From contig OY970226.1 in assembly GCA_963714065.1 (NCBI GenBank), forward strand, positions 1,860,001 to 1,924,000: a stretch of 64,000 bases of DNA. The letters run 5' to 3'. The position numbers and the translations under genes were made by a program. The notes below the pieces were generated by a model that was given only the letters and a program-made list of their open reading frames with translations, searched no databases and was not told the origin of the DNA. This stretch comes from JAZKID01 sp963714065. Its GTDB lineage: Bacteria > Pseudomonadota > Alphaproteobacteria > Rhizobiales > UBA4765. How positions within the stretch are numbered: position 1 is the first letter of the stretch; each line of letters starts with the position of its first letter. Below, piece by piece: positions 25,074-33,969 of the stretch.

Positions 25074-27236
25074 ATGAGTGTTGGTGCTTTAACATCCACA
25101 GGCGTGCTTCGCCAGCTTGCCGTTATGCGCAAGCAGCTTGACCTGCTGCATCAGCAACTCGGCACCGGCAAGAAGGCGACGAATTACAAAGATCTTGGTG
25201 TGCAGCGCTCCGTTTCGCTGAACGCGCGGGCCCGCATCGAGGCAATCGGCGCTTTCCAGCAGAGCATCGAGACGACGGATCTGCGCTTCAACGTGATCCA
25301 CACCACGCTCCAGCGCCTTAGTGCCATTTCCGATGAGCAGCGCGGACAGAATCTGGATACGTCCTATTCGGCCGCCGACGGTGCGCAGACGCTGATTCAA
25401 AAATCGGCGCGGCAGCGGCTCGACGAGGTTTTGAGCCTTTTGAACCAGGATACTAATGGCCGCCATCTGTTTTCCGGCCGCGCCACCGATAAGGATGCGA
25501 CGCTGAGCGTTACGGAAATTCTCGACGGCGATCCGCCGCTCGAAGGTCTCAAGGCCGTCATCGAGGAGCGGCGGCGGGCGGATATGGGATCGGACAATCG
25601 TGGGCGTCTTGCGATCACTTCTCCTTCGCCCGGGCAGGTGCGTCTTGCCGAAACAAGTGCCGGCGTTTTTGGTTTCAAGATTTCCGCCGTCACTGAATAT
25701 TTTTCCAATGCCACGGCGACACCGAATAGCGGGCCGCCACCACGCATAGATTTCGCCTTTACCGGCGTGCCGGTGAATAATGAAACTGCGCAGATCGTCC
25801 TCAACTTGCCGGACGGTAGCTCGACGACCATGACGCTGAAAGCGACAACGTCGGCGACGCCGGGCCCCGGCGAATTCACGATCGGAGGCGATGCCGCGGC
25901 GACCGCGGCAAATTTCCAGACCGCTCTCGATGCACAACTGCAAGATCTCGCCAAGATCAAATTGCGCGCGGCATCGGCGCTGAAATCTTCCAGCGATTTC
26001 TTCAATGTAAGCGCAGCGCAGGCCCCGCAACGCGTCAATATCGTCACCACGCCGGAAGCCGCCACAAGCCTGCGCGATGGCGACAGTTATGGTGCGGCCT
26101 ATGCGGTTGCGACCGCGCAGCCGGAAATTCTCGGCGATAGCGGAAATGGGAGCGCCATCGTCGCTGCCGACAGCACGCTTTATTCATTTACGGTGGATAC
26201 GGGGGCGGGCCCGCAGACAGTCAGCTACACCTCCGGCGTCGGCGCGACGCAGATAAGCATCGTTAATGGCCTGCTCGCCGATTTCGCCTCGAACGTTACC
26301 GGGGCAGGTACGACGATCCAGGCCGTTGCCAACGACGCAGGCACGGGCATACGCATACAGGCGCTGACGGCGGATACGGATATCACGATCGGTGCGGGCG
26401 CGGGCAATTCCGGCCTTACGCCTGCCAGCTACGATTCAACCAGCCTGCTCGACAACATAATCGCCGCAGGCGGTGCTGGCGGCGATATACTGACGGTTTC
26501 GGTCAATGGCGGTGCCGCCCAGCCCATTACGTTCGGCACCGGCGGCGGGCAGGTGTCCACCTTGGCCGAACTGAATACGGAGCTTGGAACATTGACCGGC
26601 GTTACCGCTTCTGTCTCCGGCACGGGCTTGAGCTTTACCGTCGCAGGTGGCGCCACCCAGCCCAGCGTAACCGTCACGGGATCTTCCGCGGGCTTGCGCA
26701 CGGCTCTGGGACTGACCGCGATTTCAGGCGTCACGCAATATGGAGCGGCGCCGACCATTGTCTGGTATCAGGGCGACGATGCGGTCGACGATGCGCGTTC
26801 GACCAGTACCGTGCGTGTGGATACGTCCATTACCCTTGGCTATGGCATGCGGGCGACCGAAGCAGGCTTCCGCCAGGTCGTTTCCAATCTTGCTGCATTC
26901 GCCGCCGTGGACTTCAATTCAAGCGATACATCGAGCCCGGCCGCCTATAAGGAACTCGCCAGGCGTACGCGCGAGGGACTTGGCGATACGAGCGGCCAGA
27001 CCGTCTTTTCCATCGACGGAGAGATTGCCGCCGCGCAGGTGACGATGAAGGCGGCCAAGGATCGTCACATCAGCCTGAAGGCGCTATTCGAGAATACGGT
27101 GGCCGATATCGAAGGCATCAGGGAGGAAGAAGTGGCTTCGCTTATTCTCGACCTGCAAACGCGGCTCGAGGCTAGCTATCAGGTCACGGCCAATCTCGCC
27201 AAGCTGAGCCTGGTGAACTTCCTGCCGATCACCTGA
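25074..27236 (+). CDS. flgL: Hook-filament junction protein FlgL (HAP3), very large
   Basis: A 720-residue member of a family usually near 300-500 residues. The N-terminal helix LRQLAVMRKQLDLLHQQLGTGKK and the GRHLFSGRATD segment mark FlgL. The C-terminus (ALFENTVADIEGI, LQTRLEASYQVTANLAKLSLVNFL) closes the coiled D0. Residues from about 352 to 551 are a beta-rich insertion closely resembling one in the flagellin at 28396-29976 (for example STSLLDNIIAAGG and ITFGTGGGQVSTLAELNTEL). It ends the hook operon. Confidence 0.93.
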   Translation: MSVGALTSTGVLRQLAVMRKQLDLLHQQLGTGKKATNYKDLGVQRSVSLNARARIEAIGAFQQSIETTDLRFNVIHTTLQRLSAISDEQRGQNLDTSYSAADGAQTLIQKSARQRLDEVLSLLNQDTNGRHLFSGRATDKDATLSVTEILDGDPPLEGLKAVIEERRRADMGSDNRGRLAITSPSPGQVRLAETSAGVFGFKISAVTEYFSNATATPNSGPPPRIDFAFTGVPVNNETAQIVLNLPDGSSTTMTLKATTSATPGPGEFTIGGDAAATAANFQTALDAQLQDLAKIKLRAASALKSSSDFFNVSAAQAPQRVNIVTTPEAATSLRDGDSYGAAYAVATAQPEILGDSGNGSAIVAADSTLYSFTVDTGAGPQTVSYTSGVGATQISIVNGLLADFASNVTGAGTTIQAVANDAGTGIRIQALTADTDITIGAGAGNSGLTPASYDSTSLLDNIIAAGGAGGDILTVSVNGGAAQPITFGTGGGQVSTLAELNTELGTLTGVTASVSGTGLSFTVAGGATQPSVTVTGSSAGLRTALGLTAISGVTQYGAAPTIVWYQGDDAVDDARSTSTVRVDTSITLGYGMRATEAGFRQVVSNLAAFAAVDFNSSDTSSPAAYKELARRTREGLGDTSGQTVFSIDGEIAAAQVTMKAAKDRHISLKALFENTVADIEGIREEEVASLILDLQTRLEASYQVTANLAKLSLVNFLPIT

Positions 27237-27279
27237 TTATAACTTTTGGTAGCGGCTCAGTTTAAAATTTTCCTTCCTT

Positions 27280-27395
27280 GTCATCCCCGGCGAGGCGCGA
27301 GTGGTAACGAGCGCCGAGGAAAGGGGATCTAATTTACAGAAGTTTTAGATTCCCTTCCCCTCGCTCAACAAGCGTTGAGCTCGGCCGGGAATGAC
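27280..27395. repeat. Dispersed palindromic repeat, family B
   Basis: Same arms as 5138-5243: GTCATCCCCGGCGAGG...AAGGGGATCT, then GATTCCCTTCCCCTCG...CTCGGCCGGGAATGAC. It sits between the convergent flgL and flaF genes and probably terminates both. The CAACAAGCGTTGAG stretch inside is copy-specific. Confidence 0.85.
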
Positions 27396-27439
27396 ACTGC
27401 GTTTCAAACCGAGTCGCTACTGGATTTTTTGATCTGGAT

Positions 27440-27916
27440 TTAGGCGCCGGAAGACGGATTTTCCATTTCCATGCCCTGAGCCGTGCCTTCCGGCTGGCCG
27501 CGCAAGCCTGCCGCGACATTGCGGTTGATATCGATCAGCGCATTCAGTTTTTCCGGCGAAGGGCTGCTTTCGATATCCAGCGTGCGGTTGAAAATGAACA
27601 GGCCGAGATTGGCAATGTTCTCGCGAATGGGCTTGGGAAGCTGGCTGGTCTCGTCCGTCACGGAACCGACGAACACCGTCCACAGCTTGCGATTATAAAG
27701 GAGGGCTTCCGAGAGGCGCTGCTGCATGCTTTGCCAGCCGTCCCAGAGCTTGCGGTTGTCGCGCAGAAGCTCGGTCATATCCGCTTCCGCCTTGTCCCAA
27801 TCGTCCTTGATGGCCTGCAACCTGGCTGCGGCCTTGAGAAGGAGATGCGCTTCGAGATCCCGCGGGGGCAAAGTGGTCTGTGCGGTTTTATTATAGGTCT
27901 GGGCAGCCTTATGCAT
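27440..27916 (-). CDS. flaF: Flagellar biosynthesis regulator FlaF
   Basis: A 158-residue alphaproteobacterial FlaF. Characteristic parts are the N-terminal YNKTAQTTLPPRDLEAHLLL, DNRKLWDGWQ, NRKLWTVF and LPKPIRENIANLGLFIFNRT segments. FlaF acts with FlbT in flagellin synthesis and secretion. It overlaps the end of flbT by eight bases. The Gly/Glu tail from 138 is variable. Confidence 0.9.
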   Translation of the reverse strand: MHKAAQTYNKTAQTTLPPRDLEAHLLLKAAARLQAIKDDWDKAEADMTELLRDNRKLWDGWQSMQQRLSEALLYNRKLWTVFVGSVTDETSQLPKPIRENIANLGLFIFNRTLDIESSPSPEKLNALIDINRNVAAGLRGQPEGTAQGMEMENPSSGA

Positions 27917-28292
27917 GTTTCAGGATACTTTCTTCGTACGCCACGAGATTCTTGGCTTCTCTCAGGGCTTTATACATATGACCCGTTAATATCTGATGAT
28001 TAACGGCGTCTATATAAGGCAGGCTCGAAGGCACGGCTTTCATGAAATCGGCGATCAGTGTGAAATAGGTATCCTGAAAACGCGGGATGTCTTTTTCAAG
28101 ATACATCAGCTGCACCGTGAAATAGATTCGCTTGGCCGGCGTGTCGGCCGTCTCGGCCGTCAGGATATCCTTTTCGCGCAGGATCGGCGCGTCGCCTTCG
28201 ATCAGCAATGTCGTGCGCGTGTCGCAATTGGTGATCACCGTGTCACCGATAATGATGCGTTCACCGGGTTTGAGTTCGACTTTGAGAGCCAT
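27909..28292 (-). CDS. flbT: Flagellin mRNA regulator FlbT
   Basis: A 127-residue FlbT. The KVELKPGERIIIGDTVITN opening, LREKDILTAETADTPAKRIYF and LMYLEKD segments are typical. In Caulobacter FlbT binds the flagellin mRNA leader and promotes its decay until the hook is complete. A flagellin gene lies just upstream on the same strand, separated by a strong terminator, so the pair is regulated apart from its target. Confidence 0.93.
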   Translation of the reverse strand: MALKVELKPGERIIIGDTVITNCDTRTTLLIEGDAPILREKDILTAETADTPAKRIYFTVQLMYLEKDIPRFQDTYFTLIADFMKAVPSSLPYIDAVNHQILTGHMYKALREAKNLVAYEESILKHA

Positions 28293-28344
28293 GGCGCGAT
28301 TGCAGCAGAAGGAAGTGAAAGAAAGGTAACATCAGTTGCGAGGC

Positions 28345-28376
28345 AAATAAAAAAGGCGGGGTTTTGGCCCCGCCTT
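28345..28376 (-). terminator. Rho-independent terminator of the flagellin gene
   Basis: Stem AAGGCGGGG / CCCCGCCTT with loop TTTTGG (28353-28376), followed on the minus strand by a T-rich tail (complement of 28345-28354). It lies 20 bases after the flagellin stop. Confidence 0.9.
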
Positions 28377-28395
28377 CTTGAAGTGTTTATACCGA

Positions 28396-29976
28396 TTAGA
28401 AGAGGCGCAGAATGCTCTGCTCGGACTGGTTGGCCAGAGACAGAGAGGTTTGCGACAATTGCTGGCGGGTTTGCAGGGCCAGCAGGTTCGCGGCTTCTTC
28501 GTTGGTATCGGCGAGGACGAGCGCGTCCGCACCCTGTTGCAGCGTGCTGATCAGGTTCTTGGTGAAGTCCTGACGCGTCTGCACCGTGGTGAGGTTCGCA
28601 CCGAACCTTGAAGCCTGCGTACGCAGCGAGCTTAAGGCCGAGTCCAGAGATTCCAGGAAGTCTTCCAGAGTGCTGTCGACCTGGAAGTCCGTTCCTGTCG
28701 CATCCGAGAGGCTCAACCCGGCAGCGTCGTAGGTTACGCCGGTAATGTCCAACGTGCTTGTGCCGGTTTCGTTGAAGATCACCGACAGGTCGTCGCCGTT
28801 GAGCAGGTTCACACCGTTATACGACGCGTCCGCGGCCAGCGTGCTGATCTGGTCGAGAACGTTGTTGTAGTCCGACTGCAAGGCTGTACGTGTTGCGTTC
28901 GCGCCGGTGACGCTGGCAACGCCTTCGGTTGTGGCGGCAACGCCGGCCGTCAGGTTGAACGCGCTGCCTAAAGCAGTGCCGACACCTGTCGAGCCTGTCA
29001 GCGCAATGCTGTTCTGCGTCGAAGCAGAAGCAACGTTGAAGCTGATGACGCGGCTTGCACCGAATGCCGAACCGTTGACGCCTGCCGAAGACAGACCCGT
29101 CAGCGAGCCGAGTTTGGTGTCGAGTTCGTCGAGCGTCGAGACTTCGCCAACACCCGTACCGAAGGTGATAATCTGCGGGTTGGCGCCGTTGACGGCAACC
29201 TGCAGTGTCGAACCACCGTCTGAGCCGCCGGCCGTAACAATGCGGTCAAGCAAGCTGGTTGAGTTATAGCTGTTTGCAGCGATACCAACCGACGTGTCGT
29301 TGCCGAGAGCCGCAGCGATGGTGATATCGATATCGGCCTGTTTGGCGTTGATCTTGATACCTGTACCGGCACCGTTGGCAACGAGTTCCGCATCAGAGGC
29401 GGTCAAGCCGGCTGCTGCCAGTGCGTCGTTGAAAGATGTACCGCCTGCGCCGGACTGAAGACCAGCAAGGATTTCGCTGATATCGGTCGCAGCGTCCGCA
29501 ATATATCTGACGGTATGCGCGCCGGAACCATCGCCGAAGTTGATGGTGAACGAGTATGTGTCGGAGTTGGTGACCGTAATCGCCGAACCGTTGCCGGTCG
29601 TGCCTGCAATTTCGTCCTGCGACGTGCCGGATACGAGAATGGCGCCGTAGCTGACCGAAGTCGGGCTGGCGGCCTGGCGGGCCTGCTTCACGATCGATTT
29701 CGCGGATTCGACGAGCGATGTCAGCGAAGTGATGCCTTTATCGGCAGCGTCAAGCGTCTTCTGGGCCTGGCCGATGCTGTCGAGCAAGGAGTTCAGGTCG
29801 TTGGCGCGGCTGTTGAGGCCTTGCGATGTGAAGAAGTTCGACGGATTGTCGAGGGCGGAGTTGACCTTGCGGCCCGTCGCCAGACGTTTTTGCGTCGAAG
29901 AGAGCAAATCGGCTGTTGACTGGAGGGCAAGGAGGTTCTCGCGAATTGAGCGAGAGAGTGTAATGTTATTAGCCAT
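28396..29976 (-). CDS. Flagellin
   Basis: A 526-residue filament subunit. Conserved D0/D1 ends are present: ITLSRSIRENLLALQSTADLL, TGRKVNSALDNPSNFF and the C-terminal TRQQLSQTSLSLANQSEQSILRLF. Residues from about 122 to 335 form the variable surface domain, which is shared with FlgL of the same locus (NSTSLLDRIVTAGG, ITFGTGVGEVSTLDELDTKL). A strong terminator follows the gene. An ftr-like palindrome lies upstream at 30058; I found no canonical sigma-54 site. Confidence 0.95.
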   Translation of the reverse strand: MANNITLSRSIRENLLALQSTADLLSSTQKRLATGRKVNSALDNPSNFFTSQGLNSRANDLNSLLDSIGQAQKTLDAADKGITSLTSLVESAKSIVKQARQAASPTSVSYGAILVSGTSQDEIAGTTGNGSAITVTNSDTYSFTINFGDGSGAHTVRYIADAATDISEILAGLQSGAGGTSFNDALAAAGLTASDAELVANGAGTGIKINAKQADIDITIAAALGNDTSVGIAANSYNSTSLLDRIVTAGGSDGGSTLQVAVNGANPQIITFGTGVGEVSTLDELDTKLGSLTGLSSAGVNGSAFGASRVISFNVASASTQNSIALTGSTGVGTALGSAFNLTAGVAATTEGVASVTGANATRTALQSDYNNVLDQISTLAADASYNGVNLLNGDDLSVIFNETGTSTLDITGVTYDAAGLSLSDATGTDFQVDSTLEDFLESLDSALSSLRTQASRFGANLTTVQTRQDFTKNLISTLQQGADALVLADTNEEAANLLALQTRQQLSQTSLSLANQSEQSILRLF

Positions 29977-30057
29977 TTCAAACCTTCCTGGTTAGATCAG
30001 ATACACACACCGGACTTCTGTCCGTCCGCCTAAGATGCCCGTAAAACCCAAAGGAAG

Positions 30058-30070
30058 GGTAAATTTTGCA
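30058..30070. promoter_or_regulatory. FlbD ftr-like site near flagellin
   Basis: GGTAAATTTTGCA lies 82 bases upstream of the flagellin ATG. It shares GGYAAATTTTGC with sites at 39550 and 50340 and resembles the Caulobacter ftr enhancer core. Confidence 0.5.
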
Positions 30071-30140
30071 AACCTTTTCGTTCGAAAAAAGGAAGATAAA
30101 TCAAACGGTTAATATAGATTGAACGCTGATTTTGAATGCA

Positions 30141-30166
30141 AAAATGCGGCTTCGGCATTTTGCCGC
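30141..30166 (-). terminator. Rho-independent terminator downstream of the 30183-30605 gene
   Basis: Read leftward, stem GCGGC / GCCGC (30146-30166) encloses a second GGC/GCC pair and is followed by ATTTTTGC. Confidence 0.7.
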
Positions 30167-30182
30167 GCCTTCAGCTTAAAAC

Positions 30183-30605
30183 TTAAGCAACTATGTCTTG
30201 GTGGTCTGCGTTCTGGTTATCGCGCTGTGCTGCAGCCGCTTTTTGCTGCTGCTGAACATAGATCTGCTCTTCCGTCGACAGATTGAACGGAATACGAAGA
30301 ACGACTTCGTTCGTGATCTTGCGGCGCACTTCATAGGCAACTTCCTTGCCTTCGCCGACATAACCACGGTCGAATTCCTCATATTGCTGAACCTGCGGAG
30401 GCGGTTCCTCCTCCTTTGCAGGAGGCGGATCGGCCTCAACTTCAACCTCTTCGTGCTTGTTGCGCTCGTTCAGCGCGACAGCAGCCGTTTCGTCTACTTT
30501 CGAAACCGTTTGCTCGGTTTCGGAATCCTGTAGCTTCACCGGCGCAGCGCGCGGCGCAAAAGCGTCGCTGGGCGGTATAACCCTGCTTGCTACTAATGCA
30601 TCCAT
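30183..30605 (-). CDS. Small acidic protein upstream of flagellin, weakly FlaG-like
   Basis: A 140-residue protein starting at ATG 30605 behind AAGGAG. The first 80 residues are Pro/Glu-rich and disordered (EVEVEADPPPAKEEEPPPQ). The end contains YEVRRKITNEVVLRIPFNLS, vaguely like the FlaG motif around GEVIRQIP, and a Gln-rich tail. I do not firmly recognise it. Position between flagellin and flgN suggests a flagellar role, perhaps filament length. It has its own terminator. Confidence 0.55.
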   Translation of the reverse strand: MDALVASRVIPPSDAFAPRAAPVKLQDSETEQTVSKVDETAAVALNERNKHEEVEVEADPPPAKEEEPPPQVQQYEEFDRGYVGEGKEVAYEVRRKITNEVVLRIPFNLSTEEQIYVQQQQKAAAAQRDNQNADHQDIVA

Positions 30606-30960
30606 TGACCCACTCCTTGGATCGCATGCGGTGTCCACATAGACCCACACAAGCTTACCTTACACACAAGGTTTGAATCACTTGTTAGTATCTATTCTTA
30701 ATTACAAATTAAAATGATACCGAAAATCCCATTTACCTTAACCATTGGAGTAGTCGCTTTCGCAAATACTTTCATGGCGCCGTCATTGCCGCGAAGCCTG
30801 AATGCAACAACGAGGCAAGCGCTTTACCCGGTCTTTATTGCATTCTGAATCTTGAGGCCGGGCCTTGTTCGCTTTTCGTCCGTACGAAGTGGACAGAGGT
30901 ATTCGATTATTATTTGTCGTAATACTAAGTGTAATTACGTAGAAAATACTATTGCTTTAT
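30606..30960. other. Intergenic region, 355 bases
   Basis: AT-rich spacer between the small acidic gene and the end of flgN. It must hold the promoter of the small acidic gene. No canonical sigma-54 motif, dispersed repeat or RNA gene is recognisable. The stretch near 30915-30965 is strongly A/T-rich. Confidence 0.5.
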
Positions 30961-31443
30961 TTACAACGAAATATTGAGCTTTAACGGCGGCACGCCGGCA
31001 GGCTTTTCGGAAGGAGCCTTGCCGCTTTTTGTATAGCCCGACGGCTGTTCGAATTCATGCACGCTGTCGACGACTTCCTGGATCAGGCTTTCCGACAGTG
31101 CTTTTGCGGTCGCCAGCGCCGTCATATTGCGGCTGACGATATTATGAAATTTTTCATGCAGTTTTTGAAATTTTTCCACCATTTCCGGAAATTCCATCCT
31201 GAAATAATTGGAATTCGAGCGAAAACGCTCGGCGGTCTTGATGAAACTTTCCGTCAGCCTTGCCTTTTCTGGCTGCATGTCGATGGCATCGCGCAGCTTG
31301 CCTGCTTTTGCAAGGCTCGTTTCCGCATCAAGAACGGCGGAAAGCCGCGCAAGAATGTCTTCGAGCGCCTGCGCCAGGGTGACGGCTTCCTCTTTCGACT
31401 GAAGCGGTGCGCCAAGGGGGGAAGTCCGTTCCGTATTTTGCAT
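30961..31443 (-). CDS. FlgN-like flagellar export chaperone
   Basis: A 160-residue, highly helical protein with the FlgN-type pattern: LAQALEDILARLSAVLDAETSLAKAG, then LTESFIKTAERFRSN and EKFHNIVSRNMTALATAKALSE. FlgN proteins escort FlgK and FlgL to the export gate. It lies 4 bases behind flgJ in the flgI-flgJ-flgN operon. Sequence identity in this family is low, so the call rests on pattern and context. Confidence 0.7.
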   Translation of the reverse strand: MQNTERTSPLGAPLQSKEEAVTLAQALEDILARLSAVLDAETSLAKAGKLRDAIDMQPEKARLTESFIKTAERFRSNSNYFRMEFPEMVEKFQKLHEKFHNIVSRNMTALATAKALSESLIQEVVDSVHEFEQPSGYTKSGKAPSEKPAGVPPLKLNISL

Positions 31444-31447
31444 AATT

Positions 31448-31768
31448 CTACGCTCCCTGAGCTTTCAGAACTTCCTGCATGATACTGTCGGACAGGCCGA
31501 TGCCGCCCTGCTTGACGATATTGCCGGCCAGCTGCTCGTTCATAAACGTGCGCCATTGCGTTTCGGCACTGCCGGCGCCGAAGCCCTGATCCTGCGTTTC
31601 CTGGCCGATATTTTCCGTCATGCTGTTGAGGAACTGCGCGAGAAAAATGGCCTCGAAATCCTGCGAGGATTTTTTCGCCTTTTGCACGAGCGCGCTGGTC
31701 TTGCCGGAGGCGGGTGCCGACGTTTTGTCGGTCAGCGCATCCAGGAGTTGTGTGAGAGGCGCGCCCAT
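31448..31768 (-). CDS. flgJ: Rod-binding protein FlgJ (N-terminal domain only)
   Basis: A 106-residue single-domain rod-binding protein. SSQDFEAIFLAQFLNSM is the family signature, with the GIGLSDSIMQEVL end. It lacks the muramidase domain of enterobacterial FlgJ, as is usual in alphaproteobacteria. Its ATG overlaps the TAA of flgI (TAATG), so the two are translationally coupled. Confidence 0.88.
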   Translation of the reverse strand: MGAPLTQLLDALTDKTSAPASGKTSALVQKAKKSSQDFEAIFLAQFLNSMTENIGQETQDQGFGAGSAETQWRTFMNEQLAGNIVKQGGIGLSDSIMQEVLKAQGA

Positions 31769-32871
31769 TACATCACCTCGATCTGTGCCTGCAGCGCGCC
31801 AGCGGCTTTGATCGCTTGCAGGATGGCAATGAGATCGCGCGGGCCGAGGCCGAGCGAGTTCAGGCTGTCGACGAGTTCCTGCAGGGTTACACCTTCGCGC
31901 AGCATCGCAAGTTTGCGTTTGTCGTCGCGCACTTCGATGGTGGTGCGCGGCACGGTGACGGTTTCACCATCCGAAAGCGGCTCGGGCTGCGAGACATTCG
32001 GCTGCTCGTTGATCGTCACCGTCAGATTGCCTTGCGCCACCGCGACGGTGGAGACGCGCACATCGCGGCCCATGACGATGACGCCCGAGCGTTCGTCGAT
32101 CACCACGCGCGCGATATCGTCTGCCTCGACGCGCAATTGTTCGACATCGGACAGCAACGAGACAATGTTACCCTCGTAACCTTTCGGAATGTTCAGGCGC
32201 ACCGTGGCGTAATCCACGGTTTCGGCCGTCGGCATGCCGAGAAAATCGTTGATCGCGGTGGCGACGCGCCGCGCCGTCGTCAGGTCCGGGTTGCGCAACG
32301 TCAAGCGCACCGTGGATTTGTCGGCGAGATTGAAGCCGGGATCGCGTTCGATCAGCGCGCCGCCGGAAATGCGCCCGGCCGTCGGCACGCCGCGCGTGAT
32401 GGAGGCAGCCTCGCCTTCGGCGGAAAAACCGGCAATGGCTACCGGCCCTTGCGCAAGGCCATAAATTTCGCCGTCGGCGCCGAGCAGTTCGGTGCCGAGC
32501 AGCGTGCCGCCCTGCAGGCTCTTGGCATCGCCCAGGGCCGAAATCGTTACATCGACGCGCGTGCCGGGCGACGAGAAAACCGGCATGTTCGCCGTTACCA
32601 TCACGGCTGCGACGTTTGCCGTGCGCATCGTCTGCCCGCGTGTATTGATGCCGAGACGCTCGAGCATGGCCTGCAGGCTCTGGCGCGTGAAAGGTATATT
32701 ATTGAGGCTGTCGCCGGTGCCGTTGAGGCCGACGACGAGGCCATAGCCGATCAGCTGGTTCTGGCGCACGCCCTCGACATCGGTCAGATCCTTGATGCGC
32801 GATGCCTGCGCCGGGCCAATATAAATGGCGAAGATAAAAACGGAAATGAATGCCGTAATCCAACTGCGCAT
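31768..32871 (-). CDS. flgI: Flagellar P-ring protein FlgI
   Basis: A 367-residue periplasmic ring protein with a Sec signal peptide (SWITAFISVFIFAIYIGPAQA). Conserved blocks include LTDVEGVRQNQLIGYGLVVGLNGTGD, GGTLLGTELLGADGEIYGLAQGP and GLGPRDLIAILQAIKAAGAL. The ATG at 32871 was chosen over the GTG at 32880 because the sigma-54 promoter at 32898-32913 would start the message near 32888. It is the first gene of flgI-flgJ-flgN. Confidence 0.95.
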   Translation of the reverse strand: MRSWITAFISVFIFAIYIGPAQASRIKDLTDVEGVRQNQLIGYGLVVGLNGTGDSLNNIPFTRQSLQAMLERLGINTRGQTMRTANVAAVMVTANMPVFSSPGTRVDVTISALGDAKSLQGGTLLGTELLGADGEIYGLAQGPVAIAGFSAEGEAASITRGVPTAGRISGGALIERDPGFNLADKSTVRLTLRNPDLTTARRVATAINDFLGMPTAETVDYATVRLNIPKGYEGNIVSLLSDVEQLRVEADDIARVVIDERSGVIVMGRDVRVSTVAVAQGNLTVTINEQPNVSQPEPLSDGETVTVPRTTIEVRDDKRKLAMLREGVTLQELVDSLNSLGLGPRDLIAILQAIKAAGALQAQIEVM

Positions 32872-32897
32872 GGGTCCCACTCTCTATTATAGAGAGA

Positions 32898-32913
32898 TGC
32901 AAGCCGCGTGCCA
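32898..32913 (-). promoter_or_regulatory. Sigma-54 promoter of flgI
   Basis: On the minus strand TGGCACGCGGCTTGCA matches the -24/-12 consensus. The predicted start of transcription near 32888 leaves a leader of about 17 bases. Confidence 0.9.
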
Positions 32914-33010
32914 GAATGCCGTTTTGGCGGCATGGAAATAAGTTATTGGAATTAAATGATAAATACAATTTTCGTAGATATCGGCTATAACTTGCCCGAG
33001 GCATCGAGGG

Positions 33011-33025
33011 CGGCAAAATTTGCCG
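33011..33025. promoter_or_regulatory. FlbD ftr-like palindrome between flgI and fliX
   Basis: CGGCAAAATTTGCCG is a perfect 15-base odd palindrome about 100 bases upstream of the flgI sigma-54 promoter and 61 bases before fliX. It closely resembles the Caulobacter ftr sequence bound by FlbD. Confidence 0.65.
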
Positions 33026-33085
33026 GGATTAACCGCTCTTTCATATTTATTAACTTATTATAACCGTGCCATTGAAGGAGAGCCC

Positions 33086-33532
33086 ATGCGCGTCAACGCA
33101 CCAACGCAGCCCTTCGGCATCGCGCCAGCCAAGTCGAAAAAAATCGGCGACGACGATAGCGATTTCAGCCTGCCCGAAGAAGCGGCGCAAGCGGAAGCGA
33201 AATCCGGCGCGAAACCGGCATCCGCTTCATCCATGAGCGCGCTGATCGCGGCTCAGCTGCATGGCGTCGAGGAAGAAGAGCTGGAGCAGCGCCGCCGCCG
33301 CAAACGCAAGGCGGTGGAGCGTGGGCGGTCTATTCTGACAACGCTCGACCAGATCAAGCTGGATATGCTGACGGGAAATCTCGATCAGACCCATGTGCAG
33401 AGACTTCTCGTTTCGCTTGAGGTTCGCGACGGCGACTATCAGGACGAGAAGCTGAAGTCCATTCTGGACGAGATCGAATTGCGCGCGCGCGTCGAGCTTG
33501 CAAAATTGCAGAAAAAAGAGCAGAGCGGTTGA
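33086..33532 (+). CDS. fliX: Flagellar assembly regulator FliX
   Basis: A 148-residue alphaproteobacterial regulator. The C-terminal half matches FliX: RGRSILTTLDQIKLDMLTG, a long Glu/Arg helix and ILDEIELRARVELAK. FliX couples early flagellar assembly to FlbD activity at sigma-54 promoters. It starts behind AAGGAG. Its presence supports the FlbD-like sites found here; flbD itself is not in the window. Confidence 0.88.
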   Translation: MRVNAPTQPFGIAPAKSKKIGDDDSDFSLPEEAAQAEAKSGAKPASASSMSALIAAQLHGVEEEELEQRRRRKRKAVERGRSILTTLDQIKLDMLTGNLDQTHVQRLLVSLEVRDGDYQDEKLKSILDEIELRARVELAKLQKKEQSG

Positions 33533-33549
33533 AAGCGGGATGTAGATCT

Positions 33550-33969
33550 ATGATCAAAAAAGACAAGGAAAAAGAATATAAGCCGAGCGAGAAGGAGCCG
33601 TTCATGAACAAACGGCAGCTCGACTATTTCCAGCAGAAGCTTCTCGACTGGAAAGAGGAGATCCTCTCCGAGAGCCGCGAAACGCTGGCAAACCTTCAGG
33701 ACGATTCCGCAAACCTGCCTGACCTGATCGACCGTGCATCAAGCGAGACCGACAAGGCGATCGAGCTGCGCGCGCGCGACCGCCAGCGCAAGCTGATCTC
33801 GAAAATCGACGAAGCGCTCGCGCGCATCGACAACGGCACTTATGGTTATTGCGAAGAAACCGGCGAGCCGATTTCATTGAAACGTCTGGAAGCACGCCCG
33901 ACTGCAACGCTTTCTTTGGAGGCGCAGGAGCGTCACGAAAAGCGGGAGAAGGTTTACAGGGACGAGTGA
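33550..33969 (+). CDS. dksA: DksA/TraR-family transcription factor, one-cysteine type
   Basis: A 139-residue DksA. Residues 20-90 form the coiled coil that enters the RNA polymerase secondary channel. The globular end reads GYCEETGEPISLKRLEARP, with only one of the four zinc cysteines, as in many alphaproteobacterial DksA proteins. ATG 33550 is the likeliest start. The last 99 bases have a diverged second copy at 35114-35212. Confidence 0.9.
   Translation: MIKKDKEKEYKPSEKEPFMNKRQLDYFQQKLLDWKEEILSESRETLANLQDDSANLPDLIDRASSETDKAIELRARDRQRKLISKIDEALARIDNGTYGYCEETGEPISLKRLEARPTATLSLEAQERHEKREKVYRDE

Noticed and set aside
25089..26030. A 313-codon minus-strand frame within flgL
   Set aside because: flgL on the plus strand has clear family signatures at both ends.
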